NCBI RefSeq assembly: GCF_004000235.1
Contig: NZ_RCIO01000001.1
Location: 868,001-932,000 of the forward strand
DNA length: 64,000 nucleotides
Reading direction: 5' to 3'
Origin: Mesorhizobium sp. Z1-4
GTDB lineage: Bacteria; Pseudomonadota; Alphaproteobacteria; Rhizobiales; Rhizobiaceae
The notes under the pieces were generated by a model. That model saw only the letters and a program-made list of their open reading frames with translations. It was not told the DNA's origin and ran no database searches. The first letter of the stretch is position 1; the number at the start of each line of letters is the position of its first letter. Below are positions 34,791 to 45,053 of this stretch, piece after piece. The position numbers and the translations under genes are program-made.

Positions 34791-36023
34791 ATGGCCCGCG
34801 CGTTCTTATTCGTTCTCGACTCTTTCGGCATTGGCGGCGCGCCCGACGCGAAGCAGTTCGGCGATGAAGGATCCGACACCTATGGCCACATCGTCGAACG
34901 CTGCGCGCACGGCCAAGGCGACAGGCCCGGTCTGCGCTCAGGTCCGTTGCAGCTGCCCCATATGGACAGTCTGGGCCTTGCCCATGCGGCTGCGCTGGCA
35001 ACCGGCAGGCCGGCGCCGGCCGGCAACCCGCCAAACGGGTTCTTCGGAGCCGCCAGCGAAATCTCTTCCGGGAAAGATACCCCGTCGGGCCATTGGGAAA
35101 TTGCCGGCGTACCGGTGACCTTCGACTGGGGTTATTTTCCCGATACCGTACCGACATTCCCTGCCGAACTTACCGACGCAGCCATCAGCGCGTGCGAACT
35201 GCCTGGCATCCTGGGCGACTGCCACGCGTCCGGCACCGAAATTATCGAACGCCTGGGCGAAGAGCATGTCGCTTCCGGCAAGCCGATCTTCTACACCTCG
35301 GCAGATTCCGTCATTCAGATTGCCGCCCACGAAACGGCATTCGGCCTGGAGCGGCTCTACGCTGTGTGCGAGACGGTGCGGAAACTGGCGGAGCCCTACA
35401 ACATAGGCCGCGTTATCGCACGGCCCTTTGCAGGTGAAAGCGCATCCGATTTCCGCCGCACAGCGAACCGGCGCGACTACGCGGTTCCGCCGCCGGAGCC
35501 AACCCTGCTGGACCGCCAGCTTGCCGCCGGCCGGCGCGTACTCGGCATCGGCAAGATCGGCGACATCTTCGCCCATCGCGGTGTATCGGAAGTACGCAAG
35601 GCGCCGGACAATATGGCCATGTTCGACGCAGCGCTTGGAGCGATGGACGACGCCGGGGATGGCGATCTGGTCTTTGCCAATTTCGTCGATTTCGATTCCA
35701 TGTTCGGCCACCGCCGCGACGTTCCGGGCTATGCCGCGGCGCTGGAGGAGTTTGACCGCCGGGTTCCGGAAGCGCTCGCGAAACTCAGGACCGGCGACCT
35801 GCTGATATTGACGGCAGATCACGGCAACGACCCGACCTGGCATGGCAGCGACCACACCAGGGAACGTGTGCCGGTGATCGGGACCGGTCCCGGTCTCGCC
35901 AATGTCTCAATCGGTATCCGCGATACTTTTGCCGATATCGGCGAGACCGTTGCCCAGCACCTCGGCCTTGCCGCGGGGCCGCACGGCACCTCGTTCCGTG
36001 ACCGGCTTGGCGGCGATGCCTGA
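34791..36023 (+). CDS. deoB: Phosphopentomutase
   Basis: Interconverts ribose-1-phosphate and ribose-5-phosphate (and the deoxy forms) in nucleoside salvage. The 410-residue product belongs to the alkaline-phosphatase superfamily. The metal-site motifs are visible: [13 protein letters not shown] near the N-terminus and [19 protein letters not shown] near the C-terminus, with an intervening cap domain. The start [10 protein letters not shown] at 34791 fits the family; a GTG at 34761 would add ten residues. mutM starts inside its last codons. Confidence 0.96.
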   Translation: MARAFLFVLDSFGIGGAPDAKQFGDEGSDTYGHIVERCAHGQGDRPGLRSGPLQLPHMDSLGLAHAAALATGRPAPAGNPPNGFFGAASEISSGKDTPSGHWEIAGVPVTFDWGYFPDTVPTFPAELTDAAISACELPGILGDCHASGTEIIERLGEEHVASGKPIFYTSADSVIQIAAHETAFGLERLYAVCETVRKLAEPYNIGRVIARPFAGESASDFRRTANRRDYAVPPPEPTLLDRQLAAGRRVLGIGKIGDIFAHRGVSEVRKAPDNMAMFDAALGAMDDAGDGDLVFANFVDFDSMFGHRRDVPGYAAALEEFDRRVPEALAKLRTGDLLILTADHGNDPTWHGSDHTRERVPVIGTGPGLANVSIGIRDTFADIGETVAQHLGLAAGPHGTSFRDRLGGDA

Positions 36024-36909
36024 ACTTCCCGAGGTGGAGACAGTCCGCCGGGGCCTGCAACCTGTCATGGAAGGCGCTCTGGTCGAACGGGTCGAACAGC
36101 GGCGTCCCGACCTCAGATTTCCGTTTCCGGACAACTTCGCCGAACGGCTCACCGGCCGCACTGTGACGGCCGTTTCGAGACGGGCAAAATATCTCACTTT
36201 CCATTTTGACAGCGACCCGATCCTGATCAGCCATCTCGGCATGTCCGGTTCCTTCAGGATCGAGGACGATCGGGAAGTGGCGGCGCCCGGCGTCTTTCAT
36301 CATGAGCGCTCCAAGCTTGCCGCGCACGACCATGCGGTCTTTCATCTCAAATCGGCATCGGGCCTGCGTTCTCGTGTCGTTTTCAACGACCCTCGACGAT
36401 TTGGTTTCATGCTGTTTGCCGAAGCCGCGCGGCTGGCGCAGCATCCCATGCTCGCCGGGCTCGGTGTGGAACCGACCGGCAACACGCTCGACGGCAGGCT
36501 GATCAACGCGCTCTTTGCCGGGAAACGCGCGCCGTTGAAGGCTGCTCTGCTCGACCAGCGGCTGATTGCCGGCCTCGGCAATATCTATGTTTGCGAGGCC
36601 CTGTGGCGCGCAGGCCTGTCGCCCAAGCGGTCCGCGGGATCGATTACGTCGGCCCGCCGGCAATCGACGGACCGCACCGAGATGCTCGCGCAGACGGTGC
36701 GCGAGGTCATTGCCGACGCCATCGCCGCCGGCGGCTCATCCTTGCGCGACTATGTTCACACCGATGGCTCGCTCGGCTATTTCCAGCATCGCTTCGACGT
36801 CTACGACCGCGAAGGCGAGCCCTGCCGACGAGAGGGCTGCAAAGGCGGTGTGCAGAGGATCGTGCAGTCCGGCCGCTCGACCTTCTATTGCGCCGCCTGC
36901 CAGCGCTAG
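36016..36909 (+). CDS. mutM: Formamidopyrimidine-DNA glycosylase
   Basis: Base-excision repair enzyme that removes 8-oxoguanine and cuts the strand. The N-terminus [14 protein letters not shown] supplies the catalytic Pro and Glu, RRAKYL has the conserved Lys, and the C-terminal zinc finger has Cys in CRREGC and CAAC. The 297-residue length is normal for rhizobia. The ATG overlaps the last 8 bases of deoB, so translation of the pair is probably coupled. Confidence 0.97.
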   Translation: MPELPEVETVRRGLQPVMEGALVERVEQRRPDLRFPFPDNFAERLTGRTVTAVSRRAKYLTFHFDSDPILISHLGMSGSFRIEDDREVAAPGVFHHERSKLAAHDHAVFHLKSASGLRSRVVFNDPRRFGFMLFAEAARLAQHPMLAGLGVEPTGNTLDGRLINALFAGKRAPLKAALLDQRLIAGLGNIYVCEALWRAGLSPKRSAGSITSARRQSTDRTEMLAQTVREVIADAIAAGGSSLRDYVHTDGSLGYFQHRFDVYDREGEPCRREGCKGGVQRIVQSGRSTFYCAACQR

Positions 36910-36952
36910 GCTAAGGCAGGCTGAACCAGCAATCCATCCGGAGGACTGCATC

Positions 36953-37726
36953 TTGGCTTATGAGACGATCCTAACCGAAACGCGCGGCAAGGTCGGGCTG
37001 ATCACCCTCAACAGGCCCAAGGCGCTCAATGCGCTGAACACCACCGTCATGGCGGAAGTGATCGAGGTTGCCGAACGCTTCGACAAGGACGCCAAGGTGG
37101 GCGCGATTGTCATTACCGGCTCCGAGAAGGCGTTTGCCGCCGGTGCCGACATCAAGCAGATGCAGTCGAAGTCCTACATGGACACCTTCTCGGAGGACTT
37201 TTTCGCCGACTGGGACGCCCTGACGCGCGTGCGCAAGCCCATCATCGCTGCAGTGGCAGGCTACGCGCTCGGCGGCGGCTGCGAACTGGCAATGATGTGC
37301 GACTTCATTCTTGCCGCCGACAACGCGAAGTTCGGCCAGCCGGAGATTACGCTCGGCGTCATTCCCGGCATGGGCGGCTCCCAGCGCCTGACCCGTTTCG
37401 TGGGCAAGTCGAAGGCGATGGATATGTGCCTGACCGGGCGCATGATGGACGCCGAAGAGGCAGAGCGCTCGGGGTTGGTCTCCAGGGTCGTGCCGGTGAA
37501 CGACCTGCTTGAAGAAACGCTGAAGGTGGCGGGCAAGATCGCCGATCTTTCACTGCCCTCGGTGATCCTGGCCAAGGAAGCGGTCAACCGGTCCTATGAG
37601 ACGACACTGGCCGAAGGGCTGCGGTTCGAACGCCGAGTGTTCCATTCGCTTTTCGCGACCGAAGACCAGAAAGAAGGGATGGCGGCATTCGTCGAGAAGC
37701 GGTCGCCCAGCTTCCAAAACAGATAA
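36953..37726 (+). CDS. Enoyl-CoA hydratase
   Basis: Crotonase-family enzyme hydrating enoyl-CoA in beta-oxidation, 257 residues. The oxyanion-hole motif is [10 protein letters not shown]. The catalytic Glu pair is in [11 protein letters not shown] and [17 protein letters not shown]. The start is decided by GGAGG (36940-36944), 8 bases before a TTG at 36953, giving the expected N-terminus (M)[11 protein letters not shown]. No ATG at the right place was seen. It precedes rpsT, as in other rhizobia. Confidence 0.93.
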   Translation: MAYETILTETRGKVGLITLNRPKALNALNTTVMAEVIEVAERFDKDAKVGAIVITGSEKAFAAGADIKQMQSKSYMDTFSEDFFADWDALTRVRKPIIAAVAGYALGGGCELAMMCDFILAADNAKFGQPEITLGVIPGMGGSQRLTRFVGKSKAMDMCLTGRMMDAEEAERSGLVSRVVPVNDLLEETLKVAGKIADLSLPSVILAKEAVNRSYETTLAEGLRFERRVFHSLFATEDQKEGMAAFVEKRSPSFQNR

Positions 37727-37873
37727 GGCCGCGCGGAGCGCCAATCGGCGTTGACTGACCGCATAAGCTGCACTATAAGCCGCCGCACTTGAGGCGGCCT
37801 GTGGCTGCCGTTTTGTTTTATTGGCCTGTCCAGCGATGGGACGTTGGCCACCCCAGTTCGATAGAGAGGCATT

Positions 37874-38140
37874 ATGGCCAACACGTCTTCGGCCAAGAAG
37901 GCTACGCGCAAGATCGCTCGCCGCACCGAGGTCAACAAGAACCGCCGCTCGCGGGTTCGCAGCTTCATCCGCAAGGTTGAGGAAGCCCTGGCTTCCGGCG
38001 ACAAGGATGCAGCGGCTGCCGCGCTCAAGGCAGCTCAGCCGGAGCTGATGCGTGCCGCATCCAAGGGTGTGTTTCACAAGAACACGGCTTCGCGCAAAGT
38101 CTCTCGTCTCGCCAACCGGGTGAAGACCCTTTCGGCTTGA
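37874..38140 (+). CDS. rpsT: 30S ribosomal protein S20
   Basis: A small primary rRNA-binding protein of the 30S subunit, 88 residues, rich in Lys, Arg and Ala. It starts [17 protein letters not shown], with the helical hairpin [57 protein letters not shown]. An independent transcription unit is likely: 147 bases separate it from the hydratase, and a strong terminator follows. Confidence 0.98.
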   Translation: MANTSSAKKATRKIARRTEVNKNRRSRVRSFIRKVEEALASGDKDAAAAALKAAQPELMRAASKGVFHKNTASRKVSRLANRVKTLSA

Positions 38141-38168
38141 GCTGACCCTTCAGCCCTCAGATTTGTTT

Positions 38169-38196
38169 ACCCGGCGCAAGGCGCCGGGTTTTTCGT
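38169..38196 (+). terminator. Rho-independent terminator of rpsT
   Basis: CCCGGCGC (38170-38177), a 3-base loop and GCGCCGGG (38181-38188), then TTTTTCGTTTT. Perfect stem, good T-run. Confidence 0.92.
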
Positions 38197-38928
38197 TTTG
38201 GCAGCAATGGCTTGTGGCAGAACGCGCCAAACGCGCGCGGTCCAAGGGCCTGTTTTATTTGCCGGCATATCTGCAGACCAGGGTGCCGGAAAGCTCCCTT
38301 TCACATGCTGGCCGACGAAATTATCCTTTTAAAAACAGTACGTTACCGGAGTTTATCCACAGCTTGTCATTTCGCCCGCACGACAAGACAGCAGTTTCAT
38401 AAGTCAAGGAATTTTTTTTAACTTTTTTTTGCCGGCGCCGTGACCGCTCGCCAATTGGAGAAGGTTTTGATTCACAACGGTTTCGCCACAATTGAGCCAA
38501 ACACGGGCCATCCGGCAAGCCGGTCAAGCGCCGTGAATCGCGAAAATTGGGCTTCGGCGCACTTGCTCTTTCGGCGCCGGTTTTTGTACAGTCCAGCCAT
38601 CAGAGGGGGCGGGCGCTAAGCCCAGCTATCCAGCCAAAAAAGCTGTCGCATTCGGTGCGCGTATTGTTGCGCGCGGGGATGGTTTTTGCCCGCTTTGATC
38701 GAAAAGCAGAGGTAACATTATTGCCCTCACGGGCAATTGCAATCCGGCGCTGCAAGCGCCGGCACGGGATTAGTGCGCGCGCATTTCAGATGCCGACAAG
38801 GGGGCAAAGGTTAGGCATCGGCAGCGGCAAGGAAGAGTTGGATCGAGAACGAGGAGCGGTTCCGGACCCGTGGCCAACGAGGGGCTGAAGGTCCGCCGCA
38901 CAATAAGAGAGACAACAGGGACATGATC
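38197..38928 (+). promoter_or_regulatory. Long non-coding region upstream of dnaA
   Basis: About 730 bases with no convincing gene. It contains one consensus DnaA box TTATCCACA (38353-38361), an AT-rich tract with two T-runs (38407-38430), a GATTC (GANTC) methylation-type site at 38469-38473, and two tandem perfect hairpins (38720-38737 and 38744-38762) near the 3' half. It may hold the dnaA promoter, DnaA autoregulation and a structured leader. A role as the replication origin is possible but not shown, because only one good box was found. Confidence 0.55.
38353..38361 (+). promoter_or_regulatory. DnaA box (TTATCCACA)
   Basis: A perfect match to the strong DnaA-binding 9-mer. It lies 568 bases before the chosen dnaA start. 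A single box near dnaA suits autoregulation as well as an origin. Confidence 0.6.
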
Positions 38929-40461
38929 ATGGAAGGCGGCGTTGGTCGAGAAGGTGGGGCGAGCTTTTCTTCGACAAAAACAACAATCGGGGGGTCCGAC
39001 ACAGCTGGCGGCGGCGATGCGGACAAGAACTTCGATAGGGTGAAGGCGCAGCTCAAGGCGCGGCTGGGTGCCGAGGTCTATTCGAGCTGGTTTGGCCGCA
39101 TGAAGCTGGCGGAGGTGTCGAAAGGTGTCGTGCGCCTTTCCGTACCCACCGCGTTTCTCAGGTCCTGGATCAATGGCCACTATCTCGACCTCGTGACCGA
39201 TCTCTGGAAACAGGGTGACAGCTCGCTGCTGAAGCTCGAGGTCATTGTACGCAGCAGCGTGCGACCCGGCCGGGCGCTGATCGACGAGAGCCAGCCCCAG
39301 CAACGCGAGGCGAAGCCGGTCGGTGGACAGCTCGGCGCACGCCCGGGCACCGATATCCGGCCCGACAAGCCGCAGCAGCGCGGACGCAGCGCCGATGGCG
39401 GGCGCAGCAGCGTGCTCGGCTCGCCGCTGGACGGCAGATATACATTCCAGTCCTTCATCGAGGGGCCGTCGAACCGCGTGGCACTCGCGGCGGCACGCGC
39501 TATTGCCGAATCCGGTTCCAACGCAGTGCGTTTCAATCCGCTTTTCCTGCATGCATCAGTGGGCCTGGGTAAAACCCACCTCCTTCAGGCGATAGCATCG
39601 GAAGCGCTGAAGAACCGGCCACAGTCGCGCGTTGTCTACCTGACGGCCGAGTATTTCATGTGGCGCTTCGCCACCGCGATCCGCGACAACAATGCGCTGA
39701 CGCTCAAGGAGCAGCTGCGCGATATCGATCTGCTCATCATCGACGACATGCAGTTCCTGCAGGGCAAGTCGATCCAGAACGAGTTCTGCCACCTGATCAA
39801 TATGCTGCTCGACAGCGCACGGCAGGTGGTGGTTGCCGCCGACCGGCCGCCGGCAGAGCTGGAATCGCTGGAGCCGCGGGTTCGCTCCCGTCTCAATGGC
39901 GGCGTCGCGCTCGAGATGAGCTCGCCGGACTATGAGATGCGCTTCACGATCCTGAAGCAGCGGCTCGCCGCCGCCCAGGAGGAAGACAAGTCGCTGGAAA
40001 TCCCAATGGAGATCCTCGAGCACATCGCGCGCTCGGTGACGGGCAGCGGGCGCGAGCTTGAAGGCGCCTTCAACCAGCTCATCTTCCGGCATTCCTTCGA
40101 GCCGCAGATCAGCATCGACCGGGTGGACGAGATACTCGGACATATCTGCCGGGCAGGCGAGCCGAAGCGGGTGCGCATAGAAGACATCCAGCGCATTGTC
40201 GCGCGCCACTACAATGTCTCGAAAACGGAGCTGCTGTCGAACCGCCGCACGCGCACGATCGTCAAGCCCCGGCAGGTGGCAATGTATCTCTCCAAGGTTC
40301 TGACGCCGCGTTCCCTGCCCGAAATCGGGCGGCGCTTCGGCGGCAGAGATCATACCACAGTGCTTCACGCTGTTCGAAAGATCGAGGGGCTTTCGGGCAA
40401 CGACAACACGCTCGCGCAAGAGATAGAGTTGCTCAAGAGGCTGATCTCGGAACAGGCCTGA
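38929..40461 (+). CDS. dnaA: Chromosomal replication initiator DnaA
   Basis: AAA+ initiator that opens the origin and loads the helicase, about 510 residues. Domain I ([26 protein letters not shown]) follows a Gly-rich extension of roughly 30 residues. Domain III has Walker [13 protein letters not shown], Walker [12 protein letters not shown] and an arginine-finger box. Domain IV has the DnaA signature [16 protein letters not shown]. The ATG at 38929 is 8 bases after AGGG; an ATG 6 bases earlier leaves too little spacing. A long structured leader precedes it. Confidence 0.97.
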   Translation: MEGGVGREGGASFSSTKTTIGGSDTAGGGDADKNFDRVKAQLKARLGAEVYSSWFGRMKLAEVSKGVVRLSVPTAFLRSWINGHYLDLVTDLWKQGDSSLLKLEVIVRSSVRPGRALIDESQPQQREAKPVGGQLGARPGTDIRPDKPQQRGRSADGGRSSVLGSPLDGRYTFQSFIEGPSNRVALAAARAIAESGSNAVRFNPLFLHASVGLGKTHLLQAIASEALKNRPQSRVVYLTAEYFMWRFATAIRDNNALTLKEQLRDIDLLIIDDMQFLQGKSIQNEFCHLINMLLDSARQVVVAADRPPAELESLEPRVRSRLNGGVALEMSSPDYEMRFTILKQRLAAAQEEDKSLEIPMEILEHIARSVTGSGRELEGAFNQLIFRHSFEPQISIDRVDEILGHICRAGEPKRVRIEDIQRIVARHYNVSKTELLSNRRTRTIVKPRQVAMYLSKVLTPRSLPEIGRRFGGRDHTTVLHAVRKIEGLSGNDNTLAQEIELLKRLISEQA

Positions 40462-40486
40462 GCGGCCAAAAGACGGAGATGCGGCG

Positions 40487-40515
40487 AGGCCGGGCGCATG
40501 CGCCCGGCCTTTTCC
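40487..40515 (+). terminator. Terminator-like hairpin after dnaA
   Basis: AGGCCGGGCG (40487-40496), loop CATG, CGCCCGGCCT (40501-40510), then TTTTCCCC. The stem is strong but the T-run short, so some read-through into dnaN is possible. Confidence 0.7.
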
Positions 40516-40673
40516 CCAGCTAGACCCCAAATGCTGGGGTGCGCCGCGCCACCGGGCTTGCCTTTCGCCGGGAATTCCTGTCAGTTTGCTTCGATTCTGG
40601 CCCATTTCGAGGCTGATCGGGAGCCGGCAGGTTCTGCCTTCGGCGACCGCATTCCTGGTGAGACCATTCCGTC

Positions 40674-41792
40674 ATGCGCGTGATTCTCGAACGCTCCAAT
40701 CTGCTTAAGTCGCTCAACCATGTTCACCGCGTCGTGGAGCGGCGAAATACGATTCCGATCCTGTCCAACGTGCTGCTGGGCGCCGATGGCGCAAGCCTGG
40801 AGATGAAAGCGACAGACCTCGATCTGGAGATCACCGAGGCGACACAGGCCAATGTCGAACAGGCCGGTTCGACAACCGTGCCGGCGCACCTTCTCTACGA
40901 GATCGTGCGCAAGCTTTCCGATGGCGCTGAAGTGATGCTGAAGACGGATGAAAGCGGCAGCTCCATTTCGGTCATCTCCGGCCGCTCCAATTTCAAGCTA
41001 CAGTGCCTGCCGCAATCCGATTTCCCACAGCTCAGCGCCGGTTCGTTCAGCCATGTGTTCCGGCTCGATTCCACGTCGCTGAAGGCGCTGATCGAGAGCA
41101 CGCAGTTCGCCATCTCCACCGAAGAGACGCGCTACTATCTGAACGGCATTTTTGTGCATACGCATGAAGAAGGCGGCAAGCTCATGCTGCGGGCCGTGGC
41201 CACCGACGGGCACCGCCTCGCCCGTGCCGAGGTAGAGGCACCGGCCGGTTCGGAGGGCATGCCCGGCATCATCATACCGCGCAAGACGGTGAGCGAGTTG
41301 CAGAAGCTCGTCGACGATCCGGACGTCGCGGTGACCATCGAACTTTCCGACACCAAGATCCGCTTCACCATCGGCTCCGTGGTGCTGACCTCGAAGCTGA
41401 TCGACGGCACTTTCCCCGACTACGAGCGCGTGATCCCGACCGGCAACGACAAGAAACTCGTCATCGACCGGCAGAGCTTCGCGGCGGCGGTTGACCGGGT
41501 CTCCACGATCTCGTCGGAGCGCGGCCGCGCGGTGAAGATGTCGATAGCCGAGGGCCAGGTAACGCTTGTGGTCAACAACCCGGATTCGGGCAGCGCGACA
41601 GAGGAAGTCGCCGCCGACTATTCGTCCGATCCGATCGATATCGGCTTCAACGCGAAATATCTGCTCGACGTGGCGGCACAGCTTACCGGCGGTGAAGCCA
41701 CCTTCATGCTTGCCGATGCCGGCTCGCCCACGCTGATCCAGGATCCGGCCGACGAGCGCACGCTTTACGTGCTGATGCCGATGCGGGTGTAA
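40674..41792 (+). CDS. dnaN: DNA polymerase III beta sliding clamp
   Basis: Ring-shaped processivity clamp, 372 residues, three similar domains. It starts MRVILERSNLLKSLNHVHRVVERRNTIPILSNVLL and ends with the clamp C-terminus TLYVLMPMRV that contributes to the binding pocket. ALLRAVATDGHRLA-type and DGTFPDYERVIP segments are conserved. It lies 212 bases after dnaA and 5 bases before recF. Confidence 0.98.
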   Translation: MRVILERSNLLKSLNHVHRVVERRNTIPILSNVLLGADGASLEMKATDLDLEITEATQANVEQAGSTTVPAHLLYEIVRKLSDGAEVMLKTDESGSSISVISGRSNFKLQCLPQSDFPQLSAGSFSHVFRLDSTSLKALIESTQFAISTEETRYYLNGIFVHTHEEGGKLMLRAVATDGHRLARAEVEAPAGSEGMPGIIIPRKTVSELQKLVDDPDVAVTIELSDTKIRFTIGSVVLTSKLIDGTFPDYERVIPTGNDKKLVIDRQSFAAAVDRVSTISSERGRAVKMSIAEGQVTLVVNNPDSGSATEEVAADYSSDPIDIGFNAKYLLDVAAQLTGGEATFMLADAGSPTLIQDPADERTLYVLMPMRV

Positions 41793-41797
41793 GACGT

Positions 41798-42979
41798 GTG
41801 TCCGCAGGCACCGACGACGCCTCGCCAGCCGCGCCGCCGCAGGTGCATGTCGCGCGGCTGACGCTCTCCGACTTCCGCAATTACGATCGATTGGCGCTCG
41901 ACCTCGGGCCGGGACCGGTTGTGTTCACCGGCCAGAACGGCGCCGGCAAGACCAACCTTCTTGAAGCCGTCTCGTTCCTGACCCCCGGCCGGGGGCTGCG
42001 CCGTGCACAGCTGAGCGACGTTGCGCGCAGCGGTACTGCGGCCGGGTTTGCCGTCCATGCCCATGTCGAGGGCCCCGGCGGCGACGTCGAGATCGGCACA
42101 GGAACCGCCGGCGGCAATGGCGAACCTGGCGAAGGCGGGCGCAAGGTGCGCATCAACGGCGCCACGGCACGCAGTGCCGACGCGATGCTCGAATGGCTGC
42201 GCGTGATTTGGCTGACACCGGCGCAGGACCAGCTTTTCACCGGGCCCGCCGCCGACCGGAGGCGGTTTCTGGACCGGCTGGTGCTTTCCGTCGATCCAGG
42301 TCACGGGCAGCGTGCGCTCGCTTACGAGAAGGCGATGCGCGGGCGCAACCGGCTGCTTGCCGACGACGCCCATGACGACGCCTGGTTCGAGGCGATCGAG
42401 GCGCAGATGGCGGAGGCCGGAACGGCGATCGCCGCGGCCCGCGCCGAGCTGGTGCGTTTGATGACGGCCATGGTCGGGCGCCAGCCGCAAGACGGGCCGT
42501 TTCCCAAGGCGCTGCTCGCGATCTCGGGCACATTGGAGCAGGATGTCGGCGACAGACCGGCGGTCGACGTGGAGGAGGAGTTTCGTACCGCCCTCGCCCG
42601 CGGCCGCGCGCGCGACCGTGCCGCGGGGCGTACACTCGAAGGCCCGCACCGTTCCGATCTTCTCGTGCGGCACGCACCGAAGGACCAGGCGGCGGAGTTC
42701 TGCTCCACCGGCGAGCAGAAGGCGCTGCTGGTGGGCATGGTGCTGGCGCATGCGCAGCTGGTCGGCGAGATCGCCGGCCTTGCACCCATTTTGCTGCTTG
42801 ACGAAATTGCCGCCCATTTCGACGCCGACCGACGGGCGGCGCTTTTCGACATCCTCGAGCGCCTCAACTGCCAGTATTTTGCGACCGGAACCGAGACCGG
42901 CCTTTTCGAAAGCCTGCGCGGGCGGGCACAATATCTGACCGTCGATGCCGGCCGTGTCTCGCCAACCGAAGCCGCATGA
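41798..42979 (+). CDS. recF: DNA replication and repair protein RecF
   Basis: SMC-like ATPase that acts with RecO and RecR at gaps, 393 residues. Walker A is TGQNGAGKTNLLEAVSFL. The signature and Walker B are STGEQKALLVGMVLAHAQLV and PILLLDEIAAHFD. A Gly-rich insertion (GTGTAGGNGEPGEGGRK) sits in the N-terminal lobe. It starts at a GTG 5 bases after dnaN, so it is in the same operon. Confidence 0.95.
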   Translation: MSAGTDDASPAAPPQVHVARLTLSDFRNYDRLALDLGPGPVVFTGQNGAGKTNLLEAVSFLTPGRGLRRAQLSDVARSGTAAGFAVHAHVEGPGGDVEIGTGTAGGNGEPGEGGRKVRINGATARSADAMLEWLRVIWLTPAQDQLFTGPAADRRRFLDRLVLSVDPGHGQRALAYEKAMRGRNRLLADDAHDDAWFEAIEAQMAEAGTAIAAARAELVRLMTAMVGRQPQDGPFPKALLAISGTLEQDVGDRPAVDVEEEFRTALARGRARDRAAGRTLEGPHRSDLLVRHAPKDQAAEFCSTGEQKALLVGMVLAHAQLVGEIAGLAPILLLDEIAAHFDADRRAALFDILERLNCQYFATGTETGLFESLRGRAQYLTVDAGRVSPTEAA

Positions 42980-43013
42980 CAGGACGCCGGACGGCAGCTA
43001 ATCTCCCTGCATC

Positions 43014-43781
43014 ATGGACGATCGCGTAACACAACTCGACCCAGCCGAACTCGAGCGCTATGCGCGCCACATCGTGCTGCCGGAAATCGGCGGGCCCGGA
43101 CAGCAAAAGCTGAAGCGCGCCCGCGTGCTCGTCATCGGGGCCGGAGGCCTCGGTGCACCGCTAATCGCCTATCTCGCTGCCGCCGGCGTGGGTACGCTGG
43201 GCATCGTGGACGACGACAAGGTCTCCCTTTCCAACCTGCAGCGGCAGGTGATCCACGACACCGGTTCGGTCGGCAAACCGAAAACGGAAAGCGCAGCGGT
43301 CGCGGTCGGGCGGCTCAATCCAAATGTGCATGTTATTGCACACCCGCACCGTATCACCGCGGCCAGCGCCACCGAACTCGTGCGCGGCTACGATGTGGTC
43401 GCCGACGGTTCGGACAATTTCGATACCCGCTACGCCATGGCCGATGCCTGCGAAGCCGCGCGCAAGCCGCTCGTAACAGCCGCCGTCGGCCGCTTCGACG
43501 GAACGCTGACGGTGCTCACGCCTTTCGAGACCGATGCGCAAGGCAAGCTCAATCCCGGCTATCGCGATCTTTTTCCCGAACCGCCACCTGCAGGCATGGT
43601 GCCGTCCTGCGCCGAAGCGGGCGTGCTTGGCGCGCTGACCGGCGTGATGGGCACGCTGCAGGCAATGGAGGTCATCAAAATCGTTGCCGGGATCGGCGAA
43701 CCGCTGGTGGGCAGGCTTTTGATGTATGACGCGCTCGGCGCGAGGTTCGACACGGTGCGCTACAAGCGCGCCGATACCTGA
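43014..43781 (+). CDS. ThiF/MoeB/HesA-family adenylyltransferase
   Basis: E1-like enzyme that adenylates the C-terminus of a small sulfur carrier (MoaD or ThiS type), 255 residues. The ATP-binding core is VIGAGGLGAPLIAYLAAAGVGTLGIVDDDKVSLSNLQRQVIHD, with downstream VVADGSDNFDTRY. Most zinc-knuckle cysteines of E. coli MoeB are absent: only VPSCAEAGV remains and there is no C-terminal CxxC pair. The precise partner (molybdopterin or thiamine) cannot be decided. It stands 34 bases after recF and 15 before the aconitase X genes. Confidence 0.87.
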   Translation: MDDRVTQLDPAELERYARHIVLPEIGGPGQQKLKRARVLVIGAGGLGAPLIAYLAAAGVGTLGIVDDDKVSLSNLQRQVIHDTGSVGKPKTESAAVAVGRLNPNVHVIAHPHRITAASATELVRGYDVVADGSDNFDTRYAMADACEAARKPLVTAAVGRFDGTLTVLTPFETDAQGKLNPGYRDLFPEPPPAGMVPSCAEAGVLGALTGVMGTLQAMEVIKIVAGIGEPLVGRLLMYDALGARFDTVRYKRADT

Positions 43782-43796
43782 CATCTCTCGCACGCA

Positions 43797-45053
43797 ATGG
43801 CGCTGCACCTCAAAGACGAAGAACGGGAAATTGCCGCCGGTGCACGAGGCGAAGGCGCGGCCATGGCCATGCGGATCGTGACCGATGCGGCCAAGCTTCT
43901 CGGCGCAGACCGGCTGATCCCCATCAAATCCGCTCATATAGACGGCGCGCTCTTTCACGGCGATTCCGGCACATTGTTTGCAGAGAAGCTGGTCGCCGGA
44001 GGCGCGAAGGTCGCCGTGCGCGCCACGCTGAATGTCGGTGCGCTGGACCTTACCGGTTGCGCGCAGATCCGCCTCGGTGAGCCGCAGCGCGGCATGGCGC
44101 GACGCATGATGGATGCCTATACGGCCATGGGCTGCGAGGCGAGCTGGACCTGCGCCCCATATCAAGCCGGCCATCGGCCGGAATTCGGTACCGATGTCGC
44201 ATGGGGTGAATCCAATGCCGTCGTCTTCTGCAATTCCGTGCTCGGTGCCAGAACCAACCGATATGGCGATTTCCTCGACATAGCCTGCGCCATCTCCGCC
44301 CGCGCACCGGAGACCGGGCTGCATTTGCCAGCCAATCGCATACCAGCCGTCAGCGTGGATCTCAGCGCGCTCGAAAGAGCGTTCCTGGCCAGCGACGTTG
44401 CCTGGCCTGTGCTTGGGAGCCTTTACGGCCGCCTCGTGGGCGACGCGATCGGCATCATCACCGGCGTTGAAACCGATCCCGGCGAGGACAACCTCAAGGC
44501 CTTTGGCGCCGCCGCCGCATCATCGGGTGCGGTGGGGCTGTTTCATATCGACGGCATCACGCCGGAGGCGCGAAACGAAGGGGACGATTGGCAAACGGGC
44601 GAAACCATAGCCGTGACGCCGAAGATGGTCGCGGATGCCCAAAGCCGGTTGTCGACCGCGCACCGGCCTGACCGGATCGACGCTGTCGCCACTGGCAGCC
44701 CGCATCTTTCGATCGACGAATTGCGCCAGCTTGAAAGGGCGCTGGCCGGCCGTAAGCTCTCCGTCCCCCTTTATGCCTGCACCGGCCGGCACGCGCTCCA
44801 CTGGCTGGAAGAGAGCGGCCGCCGCAAGACACTTGAAGCCCTCGGTGTTGTTGTCGTCGCCGATACCTGCGTGGTCGTCACGCCGATCATGCGCGAACTG
44901 GACGGAGGGGTGCTGATGACCAACTCCGGCAAGTTCGCACATTATGCGCCGGGCAACACCGGTTACGACGTGCTGTACGCTTCGCTGGAGGAATGTGTGG
45001 AGAGTGCAGTGAGCGGGCGGCCAACGCTGAACGGAATGCGCCATGGCCCTTGA
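43797..45053 (+). CDS. Aconitase X catalytic (large) subunit
   Basis: Dehydratase of the aconitase X (DUF521) family, 418 residues. Members act as cis-3-hydroxy-L-proline dehydratase in bacteria, or as a mevalonate-5-phosphate dehydratase in archaea. Supporting segments: LIPIKSAHIDGALFHGDSGTLFAEKL, NAVVFCNSVLGARTNRYGD, GSPHLSIDELRQLE and TNSGKFAHYAPGNTGYDV. Candidate cluster ligands are C119, C145 and C358. The small swivel subunit overlaps its end, so the two are co-made. No proline-metabolism gene is adjacent, so the substrate is an inference. Confidence 0.88.
   Translation: MALHLKDEEREIAAGARGEGAAMAMRIVTDAAKLLGADRLIPIKSAHIDGALFHGDSGTLFAEKLVAGGAKVAVRATLNVGALDLTGCAQIRLGEPQRGMARRMMDAYTAMGCEASWTCAPYQAGHRPEFGTDVAWGESNAVVFCNSVLGARTNRYGDFLDIACAISARAPETGLHLPANRIPAVSVDLSALERAFLASDVAWPVLGSLYGRLVGDAIGIITGVETDPGEDNLKAFGAAAASSGAVGLFHIDGITPEARNEGDDWQTGETIAVTPKMVADAQSRLSTAHRPDRIDAVATGSPHLSIDELRQLERALAGRKLSVPLYACTGRHALHWLEESGRRKTLEALGVVVVADTCVVVTPIMRELDGGVLMTNSGKFAHYAPGNTGYDVLYASLEECVESAVSGRPTLNGMRHGP

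Noticed and set aside
38547-38888. A 113-codon frame in the dnaA leader
   Set aside because: It lacks a good ribosome site, crosses the two hairpins and resembles no protein; treated as non-coding leader.
40514-40540. Second terminator after dnaA (CCCCAGC / GCTGGGG arms)
   Set aside because: The pairing is ambiguous, the loop long and there is no T-run.
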